Under the pieces are notes generated by a model that was not told the DNA's origin, ran no database searches, and saw nothing but the letters and a program-made list of their open reading frames with translations. 51,946 bases of DNA from Bacteroidales bacterium UBA4814 (GTDB lineage: Bacteria > Bacteroidota > Bacteroidia > Bacteroidales > UBA7960), in the NCBI GenBank assembly GCA_002402465.1, contig DHFW01000039.1, positions 18,885 through 70,830 on the forward strand, read 5' to 3'. Position 1 is the first letter of the stretch. The number at the start of each line of letters is the position of its first letter. This document shows positions 31,727 to 41,900 of the stretch, piece after piece. The position numbers and the translations under genes are program-made.

Positions 31727-34700
31727 ATGGCTGATAATTTTGGAATACTTCTTGAAAAGCTTGACCAGTTTATCAGGCGATATTACCTTAATTTATTGAT
31801 TAAAGGGAGTTTGCTTTTTGGATCAGGGTTTTTGCTTTTGTTTCTTGGTTTTACGCTGCTCGAATATTTTGGCTATTTCGGCACCGGGGTGCGTTTTGTG
31901 CTTTTTTACGGATTTTTGCTTTTCAATGTCCTTGTTTTAATTCGTTATGTGGCGAGACCATTGGCAGGTTTTCTTAAAATCGGGAATAGAATAGATACGA
32001 CTGACGCAGCACAAATTATTGGTAAACATTTTAAGCATGAAATAAGCGATAAAATTACCAATGCCCTGCAGCTCAGGCATTATATGGAAGAAAATGCCGA
32101 AAGCCGTGAACTGATAATGGCTGGTATCGATCAAAAATCTTCTTTTGCCCTGAAGGTACCTTTTGCCGATGCCATTGACTTAAAAGGAAATAAAAAGTAC
32201 TTGCCTTTCTTCCTGTTTCCGCTGATTTTGGTATTCGGTATTTTGCTTGTTAGGCCGGCTTTTGTGGTTGAACCCGCTAGTCGCATTGTCCGTTACGAAA
32301 TGCATTTTGAAAAACCTGCTCCTTTTTCTTTTGCTTTTGAGGGCGATCTGCAGGGTTTTCAGGGTGAAAACCTTACCATCCTTGCGCGCAGTCAGGGTGC
32401 TATTTTACCTGCACAGGCAAATATTCGCTTTGGTGGTGCCGAATTTGCAATGGCTCCCGACGGCAAAGGGTTGTTTTCTTACCAAGCGCGTAATCTGCAG
32501 GAATCTTTTTCCTTTTTCATTGAGTCACAAGGATTTGTGTTTGGACCATTTGATGTGAAAGTATTACAAAAACCTGCTTTTAGCCATTTTTCTGTTAAAG
32601 TGGAAAATCCTGGATATACACGCTTGGGCGAGCAGCAGTTCAGCAATATAGGTGATCTGATGGTTGCTGAAGGTTCAAATATTTTGTGGGAGTTTAATAC
32701 CAGGGGTAGCGGTAAAGTAAGTTTTGGTTTGGAAGATCGGAATTCCGAAGTATCTGAAATCCGTCCTGGTGTTTTTCAGGTAAAGCAACGTGCATCTAAA
32801 TCTTTTTCCTATCATGTTTTTGCGTGGAATGAAGAAGTTGGAAACGGCGATTCGCTTAATTATTTCGTTCAGGTTAAACCAGATGCCTTTCCCCAAATTC
32901 AGATTGAGGAGCAACAGGATTCCGTGCTGATCTCTCATTTGTTCTTCCGCGGGTTAATCCAGGACGATTACGGCTTTAGTCATCTCGAATTCAGGTATCG
33001 TATTGTAAATGAGCGTCAAAGACGGTTAGGGGAGGAGGGTGACTTTCTTTCTGAGAAACTGGTTTTCGATCCCAATTCGCTCAACCAAACCTTTTATTAT
33101 CACTTCGACCTTAATTCGGTCTATGTGAGCCCCGGCGAAACAGTTGAGTACTTCTTTATGGTTGCCGACAATGATGGCGTCAACGGGCCTAAAACAAGCC
33201 GTAGCAGGTTATTTTCTATTTATATACCAAGCCAGGAAGAATTGCTTGCCCAGTCAAGGGAAAGCAATGAGCAGATGAAAGAAGAGATCAGCGCCGGTAT
33301 TTCTGATGTAAGGCAATCGAGAAGAGAAATTGAGGAGATTCGTCGTCAGATGCTCGAATCGGACCGCATGAACTGGCAACAACGCGATGCCCTCGAAAAT
33401 CTGCTTGAAAAGCAGCAGGAGGTTCAGCAAAATTTTGAACAACTCAATGAAATGAGGCAAAGAAACGAGCTGCGCGATGAACAATTTATGGAACAAAACG
33501 AAAGGATTCGGGAGAAACAGGAAGAATTAAATCGCCTTTATGAAGAGGTTGTATCTGATGAACTTCGCGAACTTATGGAGAAGATTCGCGAGGAACTGGA
33601 TAAAATGGATCGCGAACAAGTATATGACATGCTTAACCAAATTGAATTTGAAATGGGGCAGCTTGAAAATCAAATGGATAGGGCGCTGGAATTCTTTAAA
33701 CAACTGGAACTGGAACGTTTGCTTCAGCAAAGCATAGATATGCTTGATCAGGCCAAACTAGAGCAAGATGAAGTGATAGAAGATACGCGTTCTGGAAATA
33801 CAGATAACAGTCAACTCTCCGAAGATCAGGGATATATTAATAAAAAGCTTGAAACCCTTAGCGATATGCTTGAAGAATTCCGCGAAAAGAATGAACAACT
33901 CCGACGTCCACATAATATTGACGATACCAGCGAACTTGAAAACTCTTTAATGGATGATTTACAAAAAGCGTTTGAGGAGCTTCAAAATGGACAGCCTAAA
34001 AGGTCGCTTCAAAATCAGCAGGGAGGTCGTCAAAAAATGGATGAACTCAGCATGCGCCTGCAAAGTATGCAGGAAAGAATGGGAGAGGAGCAGCTCGCTG
34101 AAGATGCCAGGGCTTTGCGAACCATACTTGAAAACCTGCTGAAAAGTAGTTTTTCGCAGGAAGAGCTGTTACTTGAAGTGCGCACCATCAACGTGAATGA
34201 TCCGCGTTATGTGGAACTGATACAGGAACAGCGTAAGATTCAGGAAGACCTGAAAATGATTGAAGATTCGCTGGTGGCCCTTAGCAAAAGGCAAATGGCC
34301 ATTGGTTCATTTGTTAACCGCGAGATTGGCGAAATTAACATGAACCTTGAAGGGGGTATGTTCGAACTGGTAAACCGCAGGCGTTTTCAAGGGGCCAGCC
34401 GACAACAATTTGTTATGACGCATATTAACAATTTGGCACTTTTGCTTAATGAAAGCCTGCAAAATATGCAGATGCAAATGGCAGCCAATGGTGCCGGTGA
34501 TCCGCAAAGCGATGGAAAATGCCAATCGGGATTCCCTGGACTGAGGGAAATGCAGGAGCAACTCAATCAAATGCTTGAACAGTTGCAGCAAGGCCACCAA
34601 CCTTTGCCTGGAGAATCCGGTCAGCCCATGTCTGTTAGTGAACAACTGGCCCGCATGGCTGCTGAACAGGAGGCTATTCGCAACCAACTGAAAAGGCTCG

Positions 34701-35053
34701 CCGATGAGCTGAAGCAGGGTGGGATGGATAGTAGTGGGCTCGATCAGCTTCAGCGCGACATGGAGCGCACAGAACTTGATATTGTTACCCGTAACATTAC
34801 CCGGCAAACCATTCAGCGGCAGCAACGAATTCTTACGCGTTTGCTCGAACATGAGCAGGCGCAGCTGCAACGTGAGCAAGAAGAACGGCGCGAGGGTACT
34901 ACTGCAAAAAATTACGAATTAAGTAACCCTGCCGATGTTTTTGAGTATAATAGGATAAGAAACCGCGAATTGGAAATGCTCCGCAGTCTGCCTCCGGGCA
35001 TGAAGCCTTTCTACCGGTCGCTTGTAGAAACCTATTTCCTTAACGTAGAATAA
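31727..35053 (+). CDS. DUF4175-family membrane protein with long coiled coil
   Basis: 1108 residues. Two membrane helices near the N-terminus (about 25-75) and a third at about 145-165 are followed by a beta-rich periplasmic part (about 180-500). The rest (about 500-1090) is Gln/Glu/Arg-rich helix with strong heptad character, for example RQSRREIEEIRRQ and QQRDALENLLEKQQEVQQ. The family (DUF4175) has no known reaction. It heads a likely operon: seven bases separate it from the RsbW-like gene, which runs directly into ybeY and then mnmG. Length and layout are as usual for Bacteroidota. Confidence 0.8.
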   Translation: MADNFGILLEKLDQFIRRYYLNLLIKGSLLFGSGFLLLFLGFTLLEYFGYFGTGVRFVLFYGFLLFNVLVLIRYVARPLAGFLKIGNRIDTTDAAQIIGKHFKHEISDKITNALQLRHYMEENAESRELIMAGIDQKSSFALKVPFADAIDLKGNKKYLPFFLFPLILVFGILLVRPAFVVEPASRIVRYEMHFEKPAPFSFAFEGDLQGFQGENLTILARSQGAILPAQANIRFGGAEFAMAPDGKGLFSYQARNLQESFSFFIESQGFVFGPFDVKVLQKPAFSHFSVKVENPGYTRLGEQQFSNIGDLMVAEGSNILWEFNTRGSGKVSFGLEDRNSEVSEIRPGVFQVKQRASKSFSYHVFAWNEEVGNGDSLNYFVQVKPDAFPQIQIEEQQDSVLISHLFFRGLIQDDYGFSHLEFRYRIVNERQRRLGEEGDFLSEKLVFDPNSLNQTFYYHFDLNSVYVSPGETVEYFFMVADNDGVNGPKTSRSRLFSIYIPSQEELLAQSRESNEQMKEEISAGISDVRQSRREIEEIRRQMLESDRMNWQQRDALENLLEKQQEVQQNFEQLNEMRQRNELRDEQFMEQNERIREKQEELNRLYEEVVSDELRELMEKIREELDKMDREQVYDMLNQIEFEMGQLENQMDRALEFFKQLELERLLQQSIDMLDQAKLEQDEVIEDTRSGNTDNSQLSEDQGYINKKLETLSDMLEEFREKNEQLRRPHNIDDTSELENSLMDDLQKAFEELQNGQPKRSLQNQQGGRQKMDELSMRLQSMQERMGEEQLAEDARALRTILENLLKSSFSQEELLLEVRTINVNDPRYVELIQEQRKIQEDLKMIEDSLVALSKRQMAIGSFVNREIGEINMNLEGGMFELVNRRRFQGASRQQFVMTHINNLALLLNESLQNMQMQMAANGAGDPQSDGKCQSGFPGLREMQEQLNQMLEQLQQGHQPLPGESGQPMSVSEQLARMAAEQEAIRNQLKRLADELKQGGMDSSGLDQLQRDMERTELDIVTRNITRQTIQRQQRILTRLLEHEQAQLQREQEERREGTTAKNYELSNPADVFEYNRIRNRELEMLRSLPPGMKPFYRSLVETYFLNVE

Positions 35054-35060
35054 AACCACC

Positions 35061-35555
35061 ATGGTTGAACTCGAAAAACATCTCAGGCTTAAAGCCCGGA
35101 AAGAAGAAATCCATAAACTGGAAGCCTTTGTTGAAAAAGTGTGCGATCAATACAACATTTTTCATTCTTATTTCGGAAACATTCTGTTTTCTGTGTCAGA
35201 AGCTTTTGAGTTCGCAGTAAACGAAAAAGGCAGTAAACTGAAGTATGTAGATATTTATTTTGAATCAAGACCCAATGGGCTTGTTTTTAAGGTTTCGCTT
35301 TCCGATCGTTTTCTTGAAATTGCGGCTTTGTTTCAGGAAGAAACCGATACCGCCCTGGAAGCCGAAGAAATGACTGATGGTGAACGCAGCATGGTGATGA
35401 TACGAATGCTCAGCGATGAGGTTAACTTCGATGCCCAGGCCGAACTTATGGAAATGGTTTTTTATATTACCAGCATTAATCAACATCTTACCCGTGAACG
35501 GATCAGGCTGCTTGATGAATACTTCGAGAAAATCAACATAAAAAAAACGGTTTGA
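35061..35555 (+). CDS. RsbW-like (GHKL) ATP-binding protein, degenerate
   Basis: 164 residues from ATG at 35061. The N-terminal layout (LEAFVEKVCDQYNI, then NILFSVSEAFEFAVNEKGS at about 42-60) resembles the N-box region of anti-sigma-factor kinases of the RsbW type. The usual DxGxG box is not intact, however (VFKVSLSDRFLEIAAL in its place), so ATP binding is doubtful. Family knowledge: RsbW-like proteins sequester sigma factors or act in partner switching. Position between DUF4175 and YbeY is conserved in many Bacteroidota, as far as I recall; no partner gene is visible here. Confidence 0.65.
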   Translation: MVELEKHLRLKARKEEIHKLEAFVEKVCDQYNIFHSYFGNILFSVSEAFEFAVNEKGSKLKYVDIYFESRPNGLVFKVSLSDRFLEIAALFQEETDTALEAEEMTDGERSMVMIRMLSDEVNFDAQAELMEMVFYITSINQHLTRERIRLLDEYFEKINIKKTV

Positions 35556-35984
35556 TTGAAAAAAGCCAATATTGATTTTTATTTCGAAGGGGTGGAAATC
35601 GGGGATTTTCCTGAAATGGAAATCCGTGATTGGGTAGTTCGCGTGATTTTAAGCGAAGGTGGCAAACCTGGCGATATTTCGTATATCTTTTGTGATGATG
35701 AGTACCTCTTGCAACTGAATCTGCAGTATCTGCAGCACGATTTCCTTACCGATATCATCACCTTCGATTATGGTGAGGAAACTGGTCTGGTTTCCGGAGA
35801 TATCTTTATCAGCATTGATCGTGTAAAAGAAAACGCCACTGAACTGAACCTTTCCTTTGATGAGGAGTTAAAAAGAGTAATTATTCACGGTGTACTTCAT
35901 CTGCTTGGCTTTAAAGATAAGGAGCCAGCTGAAGAGGAGCTGATGCGCCTGAAAGAGAATTATTACTTAACTTTGCAGGCTTAA
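35556..35984 (+). CDS. ybeY: endoribonuclease YbeY (rRNA maturation)
   Basis: 142 residues. The start is the TTG at 35556, which follows the TGA of the previous gene with no gap, so translation is probably coupled. The metal-site motif is HGVLHLLGFKDKEP: His111 and His115 are present, but the third His of the HGxLHLxGxDH pattern is replaced (Lys120-Asp121), as in other Bacteroidota members. Family knowledge: it processes the 3' end of 16S rRNA and helps ribosome quality control. The mnmG gene follows after 14 bases. Confidence 0.88.
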   Translation: MKKANIDFYFEGVEIGDFPEMEIRDWVVRVILSEGGKPGDISYIFCDDEYLLQLNLQYLQHDFLTDIITFDYGEETGLVSGDIFISIDRVKENATELNLSFDEELKRVIIHGVLHLLGFKDKEPAEEELMRLKENYYLTLQA

Positions 35985-35998
35985 TTTCTTTTAATCAG

Positions 35999-37876
35999 AT
36001 GTTTGAACACTACGATATTATTGTGGTGGGAGGAGGGCATGCTGGCAGTGAAGCTGCTGCTGCGGGAGCCCGCATGGGTTCGAAAGTGCTCCTCGTTACC
36101 ATGAATCTTGCGGGCATTGCCCAGATGTCGTGCAATCCCGCCATGGGTGGAATTGCCAAAGGCCAGATCGTGCGCGAGATCGACGCCTTGGGTGGCTATT
36201 CTGGCATTGTGACCGATCATACCATGGTGCAGTTTCGCATGCTTAACCGAAGCAAAGGACCTGCCATGTGGAGTCCCAGGGCCCAAAGCGACCGCATTTT
36301 GTTTTCTCAGAAATGGCGCGAAATGCTAGAGCAGATTCCTAATGTCCACTTCTGGCAGGACACTGTTACAGAAGTGCTGGTAGAAAAAGGCAAAGCTGTT
36401 GGTGTTAGAACAGGTTTTGGCGGGGATATCTTTTCCAAAACCATTATTATCACCAGCGGGACTTTTCTAAATGGAAAAATTCATATCGGACAGAAAAACT
36501 TTAGTGGAGGAAGGCTTGGAGATGCCAATGCCACGGGTTTGACTGAGAATCTTCGCAGTTTTGGTATTGAAAGCGAAAGGCTTAAAACCGGCACACCGGT
36601 AAGGGTAGATGGACGCACCATCGACTTTTCAAAAATGATCGAACAAAAAGGGGATGATGAACCGGGTCGTTTTTCCTACCTTGATACTCCGAAATTGAAA
36701 CGACAACTGAGTTGTTATCTGACCTACACTAGCGATGAGGTGCATGATATACTACGCACTGGTTTTGATTTTTCGCCAATGTTTGCAGGGCGTATCCAGG
36801 GAACTGGCCCACGCTATTGCCCTTCTATTGAAGACAAGATCGATCGTTTTTCTGAGAAGGATCGTCACCAGTTGTTTATCGAACCCGAAGGCTGGACCAG
36901 CAATGAATATTATGTGAATGGTTTTTCAAGCAGTTTGCCCGAGGAAGTGCAGTTTAAAGCTCTTCGGAAGATCGCTGGTTTTGAGCAAGCCAGAATTCTT
37001 AAACCTGGCTATGCCATTGAATACGATTATTTTCCACCGACCCAATTGCAGTTTTCGCTTGAATCGCGCAAGGTTGAAAACCTTTTCTTTGCCGGTCAGG
37101 TAAATGGAACCACGGGGTACGAAGAAGCTGCCGGTCAGGGGTTAATGGCCGGTATTAATGCGCATCTGAAAATTAGGGGTAAAGAACCTTTTGTCTTGAA
37201 AAGGTCGGAAGCATACATTGGCGTATTGATTGACGACTTGGTTACGAAGGGCACCAACGAACCTTACCGAATGTTTACCAGCCGGGCCGAGTTTCGAATT
37301 TTGCTCCGGCAAGACAATGCCGATCAGCGACTTACCCGAAAAGGAGTGGAGCTTGGCCTTGCTGAGCCCGAACGCCTGGAGCGCCTGGAAAGAAAAGAAA
37401 CCATTATTTCTGATATTGTTGGTTTCATTGCTAAAGAAAATGCTGATCCTGCTATGGTGAACCCTTACCTTGATTCCGTTTCTTCGGCTCCCATAAAAAT
37501 TAAAAACAGGTTGGCCAATATATTGTTAAGGCCGCAGGTTTCGCTCAAGGGGCTAATGGAGTGCGATAAAAACCTTCAATCCTTTATTCACGGTTTTTCT
37601 GGTGAACCTGTTTTTGAAGAGGCCATTGAATCTGCCGAGATACAGGTTAAGTATGCTGGCTACCTTGAAAAGGAAATGGAAGTGGCCGCAAAGATTTCGA
37701 GACTGGAAGATATCAGGCTTGGTGAAAACATCAATTATATGGAATTTAAAGCCCTCAGCATGGAAGCGCGAGAAAAGTTGCAAAAAGTTAAACCACTGAA
37801 TATTGGTCAGGCAAGTCGTATTAGCGGTATTACTCCATCGGATATTTCAGTGCTTCTGGTTCATCTTGGCAGGTGA
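35999..37876 (+). CDS. mnmG: tRNA uridine-5-carboxymethylaminomethyl modification enzyme MnmG
   Basis: 625 residues. FAD-binding VVGGGHAGSEAAAAGARMG (10-28), MSCNPAMGGIAKGQ, and GFSSSLPEEVQ are typical; the C-terminal helical domain ends normally. With MnmE it installs the cmnm5 group on wobble uridine of several tRNAs. A TAACTTTG (-7 type) motif inside the end of ybeY may add a second promoter. The gene is followed directly by the first of two parS sites. Confidence 0.95.
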   Translation: MFEHYDIIVVGGGHAGSEAAAAGARMGSKVLLVTMNLAGIAQMSCNPAMGGIAKGQIVREIDALGGYSGIVTDHTMVQFRMLNRSKGPAMWSPRAQSDRILFSQKWREMLEQIPNVHFWQDTVTEVLVEKGKAVGVRTGFGGDIFSKTIIITSGTFLNGKIHIGQKNFSGGRLGDANATGLTENLRSFGIESERLKTGTPVRVDGRTIDFSKMIEQKGDDEPGRFSYLDTPKLKRQLSCYLTYTSDEVHDILRTGFDFSPMFAGRIQGTGPRYCPSIEDKIDRFSEKDRHQLFIEPEGWTSNEYYVNGFSSSLPEEVQFKALRKIAGFEQARILKPGYAIEYDYFPPTQLQFSLESRKVENLFFAGQVNGTTGYEEAAGQGLMAGINAHLKIRGKEPFVLKRSEAYIGVLIDDLVTKGTNEPYRMFTSRAEFRILLRQDNADQRLTRKGVELGLAEPERLERLERKETIISDIVGFIAKENADPAMVNPYLDSVSSAPIKIKNRLANILLRPQVSLKGLMECDKNLQSFIHGFSGEPVFEEAIESAEIQVKYAGYLEKEMEVAAKISRLEDIRLGENINYMEFKALSMEAREKLQKVKPLNIGQASRISGITPSDISVLLVHLGR

Positions 37877-37892
37877 TGTTTCACGTGAAACA
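37877..37892. other. parS centromere site 1 (TGTTTCACGTGAAACA)
   Basis: An exact 16-bp match to the chromosomal ParB-binding consensus TGTTNCACGTGAAACA, a perfect palindrome, starting at the base after the mnmG stop codon. Confidence 0.9.
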
Positions 37893-37926
37893 TATTTCTT
37901 GAATTTTAAAATTACCAACCCATTAA

Positions 37927-37942
37927 TGTTCCACGTGAAACA
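37927..37942. other. parS centromere site 2 (TGTTCCACGTGAAACA)
   Basis: A second consensus match, 34 bp after site 1 (50 bp centre to centre). It ends 8 bp before the ATG of the methyltransferase gene. parA and parB are not in the window. Confidence 0.9.
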
Positions 37943-37950
37943 ATTTTAAA

Positions 37951-38844
37951 ATGGAATATTTAAGCCGGTGTTTGTTGTGTGGGAGTAAAGAGGAGGCCTT
38001 CTTTTTTTTGCATGCGCCCGATCATATGCTTAAGACCGGGAGCTATAATGTAGTACGGTGCCCTACCTGCCATTTGCTTTTTACCAACCCAAGGCCTTTC
38101 GAAAAAGATCTGGGAGCTTATTATCAGAGCGAGGAATATATTTCGCACACAGAGCGCAAAACAAACCTACGCGAAAAAATGTATTACCGGGTACAATCTT
38201 TGATGCTTGCCCGCAAAGCCCGCCTGGTAAACAGGCTGGATAAGACTCACCGCAGATTGCTCGATGTGGGTTGTGGCACCGGAGCCTTCGCAAAAAACAT
38301 GCAAAAATCTGGTTATCAGGTAATTGGGATTGAACCGCTGGCTTCAGCCCGGCAAAAGGCACAGGATAAAGGAGTGGAAGTTTTTGAAAATCAGGATGAA
38401 ATTTTAAAAAGCCATAAAGAAAGCCTGGATGTGATTACGCTCTGGCATGTGCTGGAACACCAGGCTAAATTTTTGGATAGTCTTTATCAATACCATGAAA
38501 TGCTCACACCCGGCGGGTGGCTGGTAGTGGCTGTGCCCCAATACCAATGCTTTGATGCACGCTTTTACAAATCGTGGTGGGCTGCTTGGGATTTACCCCG
38601 CCATCTATTTCATTTCAGCGAAGCAACCCTCGAAAAAGCCGGCCTGAAAGCCGGTTTCGAACTGCAAGGCATTAAAGGCATGCCCTTCGATGCTTTTTAT
38701 GTTGCCCTGCTCAGCGAACATTATCGTGGAAACCCTCTTGGGCCTCTTCGTGCCTTGTTAGTTGGCGCCTGCTCCAACCTGCTTGCTTTATTGAATATCA
38801 TGCCCTGGTCGAGCCAGATTTTCGTTTTCAGGAAAACTTCCTGA
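37951..38844 (+). CDS. class I SAM-dependent methyltransferase with N-terminal zinc ribbon
   Basis: 297 residues. Two CxxC pairs (CLLCGS at 8-13 and CPTCHLLF near 38) form a zinc ribbon. The methyltransferase motif I is LLDVGCGTGAF (about 103-113), then VIGIEPLASA and DVITLWHVLEHQ, typical of the Methyltransf_23 group. Family knowledge: members methylate small molecules or sugars; the substrate cannot be read here. A hydrophobic C-terminal segment (about 265-285) may touch the membrane. Its start lies beside a parS site, so ParB could affect its transcription. Confidence 0.85.
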   Translation: MEYLSRCLLCGSKEEAFFFLHAPDHMLKTGSYNVVRCPTCHLLFTNPRPFEKDLGAYYQSEEYISHTERKTNLREKMYYRVQSLMLARKARLVNRLDKTHRRLLDVGCGTGAFAKNMQKSGYQVIGIEPLASARQKAQDKGVEVFENQDEILKSHKESLDVITLWHVLEHQAKFLDSLYQYHEMLTPGGWLVVAVPQYQCFDARFYKSWWAAWDLPRHLFHFSEATLEKAGLKAGFELQGIKGMPFDAFYVALLSEHYRGNPLGPLRALLVGACSNLLALLNIMPWSSQIFVFRKTS

Positions 38845-38984
38845 AAATTTAACTCCCAGTTTGTTTTGTGGAACGCTGTTTGTTGAATCTTTGGCTTATT
38901 GCCGGGGGGTACTGATGCCATAGGTAAAAAATTGTAAATTAGCAGTTACCTAAGGCAAGCCTCACCTGCAACAAAAATCTTTGC

Positions 38985-41900
38985 ATGCAAGACAACAGGC
39001 TCAGTTTGGTTTACCGGCTGCTTTTGCTGGCCCTTGTGGCCCTGCTGCTTTCTGAAGTGGCCTTTTACTCCCGTGGCAAAAAAATCGATCTGGCCACGGT
39101 AGCTGCCGATTTCCAGGCTTCCTTCCTGCAAAAGGAAATTCAGATGAAAGAGTCGCTTCAGTGGCTGGCTTCGGTGGTGGGGAGTGAGGGCCCAGATCGC
39201 CTTTCGGAAAGCAGGCTGGTGAGCGTGCTCGAACCACGCTTTGAGCGCGATGGACTTACCTATTATATTTATTCTGCCGATTCACTGCTCTTTTGGTCGC
39301 ACAATGCCGTTCCAATTGCTGAAAGCTGGCGCGAACTTAGTAAAAAAGGGTTGCTGCAGTTGCGCAACGGCTGGTATTTTTACCGAACCGCACCGGCTGG
39401 TGCGGTAAATATAGCCGTGTTCGCCACAGTTAAAACCAGTTTTAAATACCAGAACCGGTTTCTGGTAAACGATTACCATAGAGACCTGCCCGTTTCGGGG
39501 AACATTTTTTTTCTTTCAGACAAGGGTGGAAGGGGATTTGCCATTGTTGATCAGGACGAAGACTATGCCTTTTCGTTGGTGCCCCGACGCGAAACAGGGC
39601 TTGTTCAGACCCGCACCTGGATGTGGGCAATGGCCCTGTGCCTGGCTTTTGCTGCACTCATGCTCTTTGTGTATGCCTTGTTCCGGCATTTTTCAAAGCG
39701 ATTTCACGAGGGTAAGCGCTTGCTGGCACTGATGGCATTCCCTGCTGCACTGATTGGCCTCAGAGCCTTGCTTTTTTTGTCGGGCTTGCCCTCAGTGTTC
39801 TATCATGGCGAACTTTTTTCTCCGGCCCTTTACGCCACGTCTGCCATGCTTCCTTCATTAGGCGATTTAGTTTTCAATGTTTTGATTTTCAACATCATTG
39901 CCTATTTTCTGTTTTCGCATCTTAAAGATTTTAAACTGAATGTGACCCAGAAAAAGCGTAGCATTCTTTTCGCCTTTCTGCTGCTCTCGCTCATTGTGCT
40001 TCTTTGTTTGATGGCCATACACTTGATCCGGGGCCTGGTAATCGACTCCCGCCTCAACCTGGATGTGAATTTTATTTTCAGCCTCGATATGTACAGCATG
40101 GTGGGCTTCCTGACCATTGCCAGCATCTTCTTTTCTTTCTTTTTTCTTGGAATGGTGCTTTTCAGGCTTATTTTCCACCTGCTGCAAGGCAAGATAAACT
40201 TCTGGAAACTCTATGCCGTTTCGGTCGGACTGTTTATGCTGGCCGATATTTTACTGGGAGGTTTCAACCTGCTCTTGTGGCTGCTCTTTGGGGCGGCAAC
40301 CCTGGTGTTTGAGCTGGAACGCAGTCAGCCTCTGATCCGCATGGGATTTACACCGTTGGTGATTGCCCTGTTTCTGTTCAGCATCATTTCTACCTTTGCC
40401 CTTTATCGCTACAATGGTATTAAGGACCAGGAGAAACGCAAAACCTTTGCCCTGAAGCTGGCTTCGGAGCAGGACCCCGTGGCCGAATTCCTTTTCCTGG
40501 AAATTGAAGAAGCCCTTTATAACGACAACCAGCTCCGGAATCTGGTGTTGCGCGAGCCGTACAACGAAGCCGCCATTTACCAGTACCTTCAACACCATTA
40601 TTTTTACGATTTCTGGGGAAAGTACAACCTGCAGGTTACCGTTTGCGAGCCCGACGAAATACGCCTGATTTTGCCTGCCAACATTGAAATGGCCTGCTCG
40701 TGGATATTTGACGACTACATACGATCTTTTGGCAAGCCCACCATTAGCAAAAACCTGATTTACCTCGACAATAACACCGGCAGAAACAGCTATTTTGCTC
40801 GCATTGTGGTAGAAGGCCCCGAAACCCATGACCACCCGGTACTTTATCATGTCAATCTGGAGTTTGACGCCAAGTTCGTAGCCCGCGACACAGGCTTCCC
40901 CGAACTGCTTATCGACGACAGGGTAGACATTAACCGCGAGCTAGCCAATTATTCGTATGCCACTTATAAAAATGGCATTCTAATCAATAAATTTGGTCCT
41001 TACATTTACAGCATCGACCTGTCGGTGTATGGCGATTTTGACGAACAGTTTGTGTTTTTCGATTTTGACGATTACCAGCACCTGGTTTATACCAAAGACG
41101 AAGATACTCAACTGATAATCAGTCGTCCGAGACAAACTTTCCTGGAAGGAATAGCCCCTTTTTCCTACCTGTTTTTATTGTTCTTTTTGCTGATGGTGAT
41201 TTTCTCACTTCTGGCCAGCCGCCATGACCTGATGGAGTGGTTCCACCTCAATTTTAAAAGGCGCGTGCAGGTGTTTATGATCGGGCTGGTTATCCTTTCG
41301 GTTATTACCATTGGCGGGGCTTCCACTTGGTTTATGGTCAACATTTATAAGGACAAGAACCTGTCGATCATCAACGAAAAATCGCACAGCGTGCTGGTTG
41401 AAATGGAACATTACCTGGCGGGAGAGGATCACCTGGGTGACATTTACGAGTATTATCTTTCGGATTTGCTGCTGAAACTTTCCAATGTTTTCTTTACCGA
41501 CATCAATTTATACAGCCCCGAGGGAGATTTGATTGCTTCGAGCCGTCCGCGGGTGTTTGAAGAGGGTTTGGTGGGGTCGCAAATGAATCCTATGGCCTTT
41601 TCGCAACTGCGCACCCAGCAAAAAAGCCAGTTTGTGCATACCGAAAAAATTGGTAAACTCGAATACCTCTCGGCCTATGTGCCATTGCGTAACAATCGCC
41701 ACGAGCTGCTGGCCTATATCAACCTGCCCTATTTTGCAAAACAAAACGAACTGCGCAACGAGATTTCCTATTTTATGCTGGCCTTCGTTAACATCAATCT
41801 TTTGCTGCTGGTTTTTGCCGTGGTTATGGCCCTGTTTATTTCCAACCACGTTACCCAGCCCCTGCAGCTTATTCGCGACAGCATTTCGAAGCTTCAGCTG

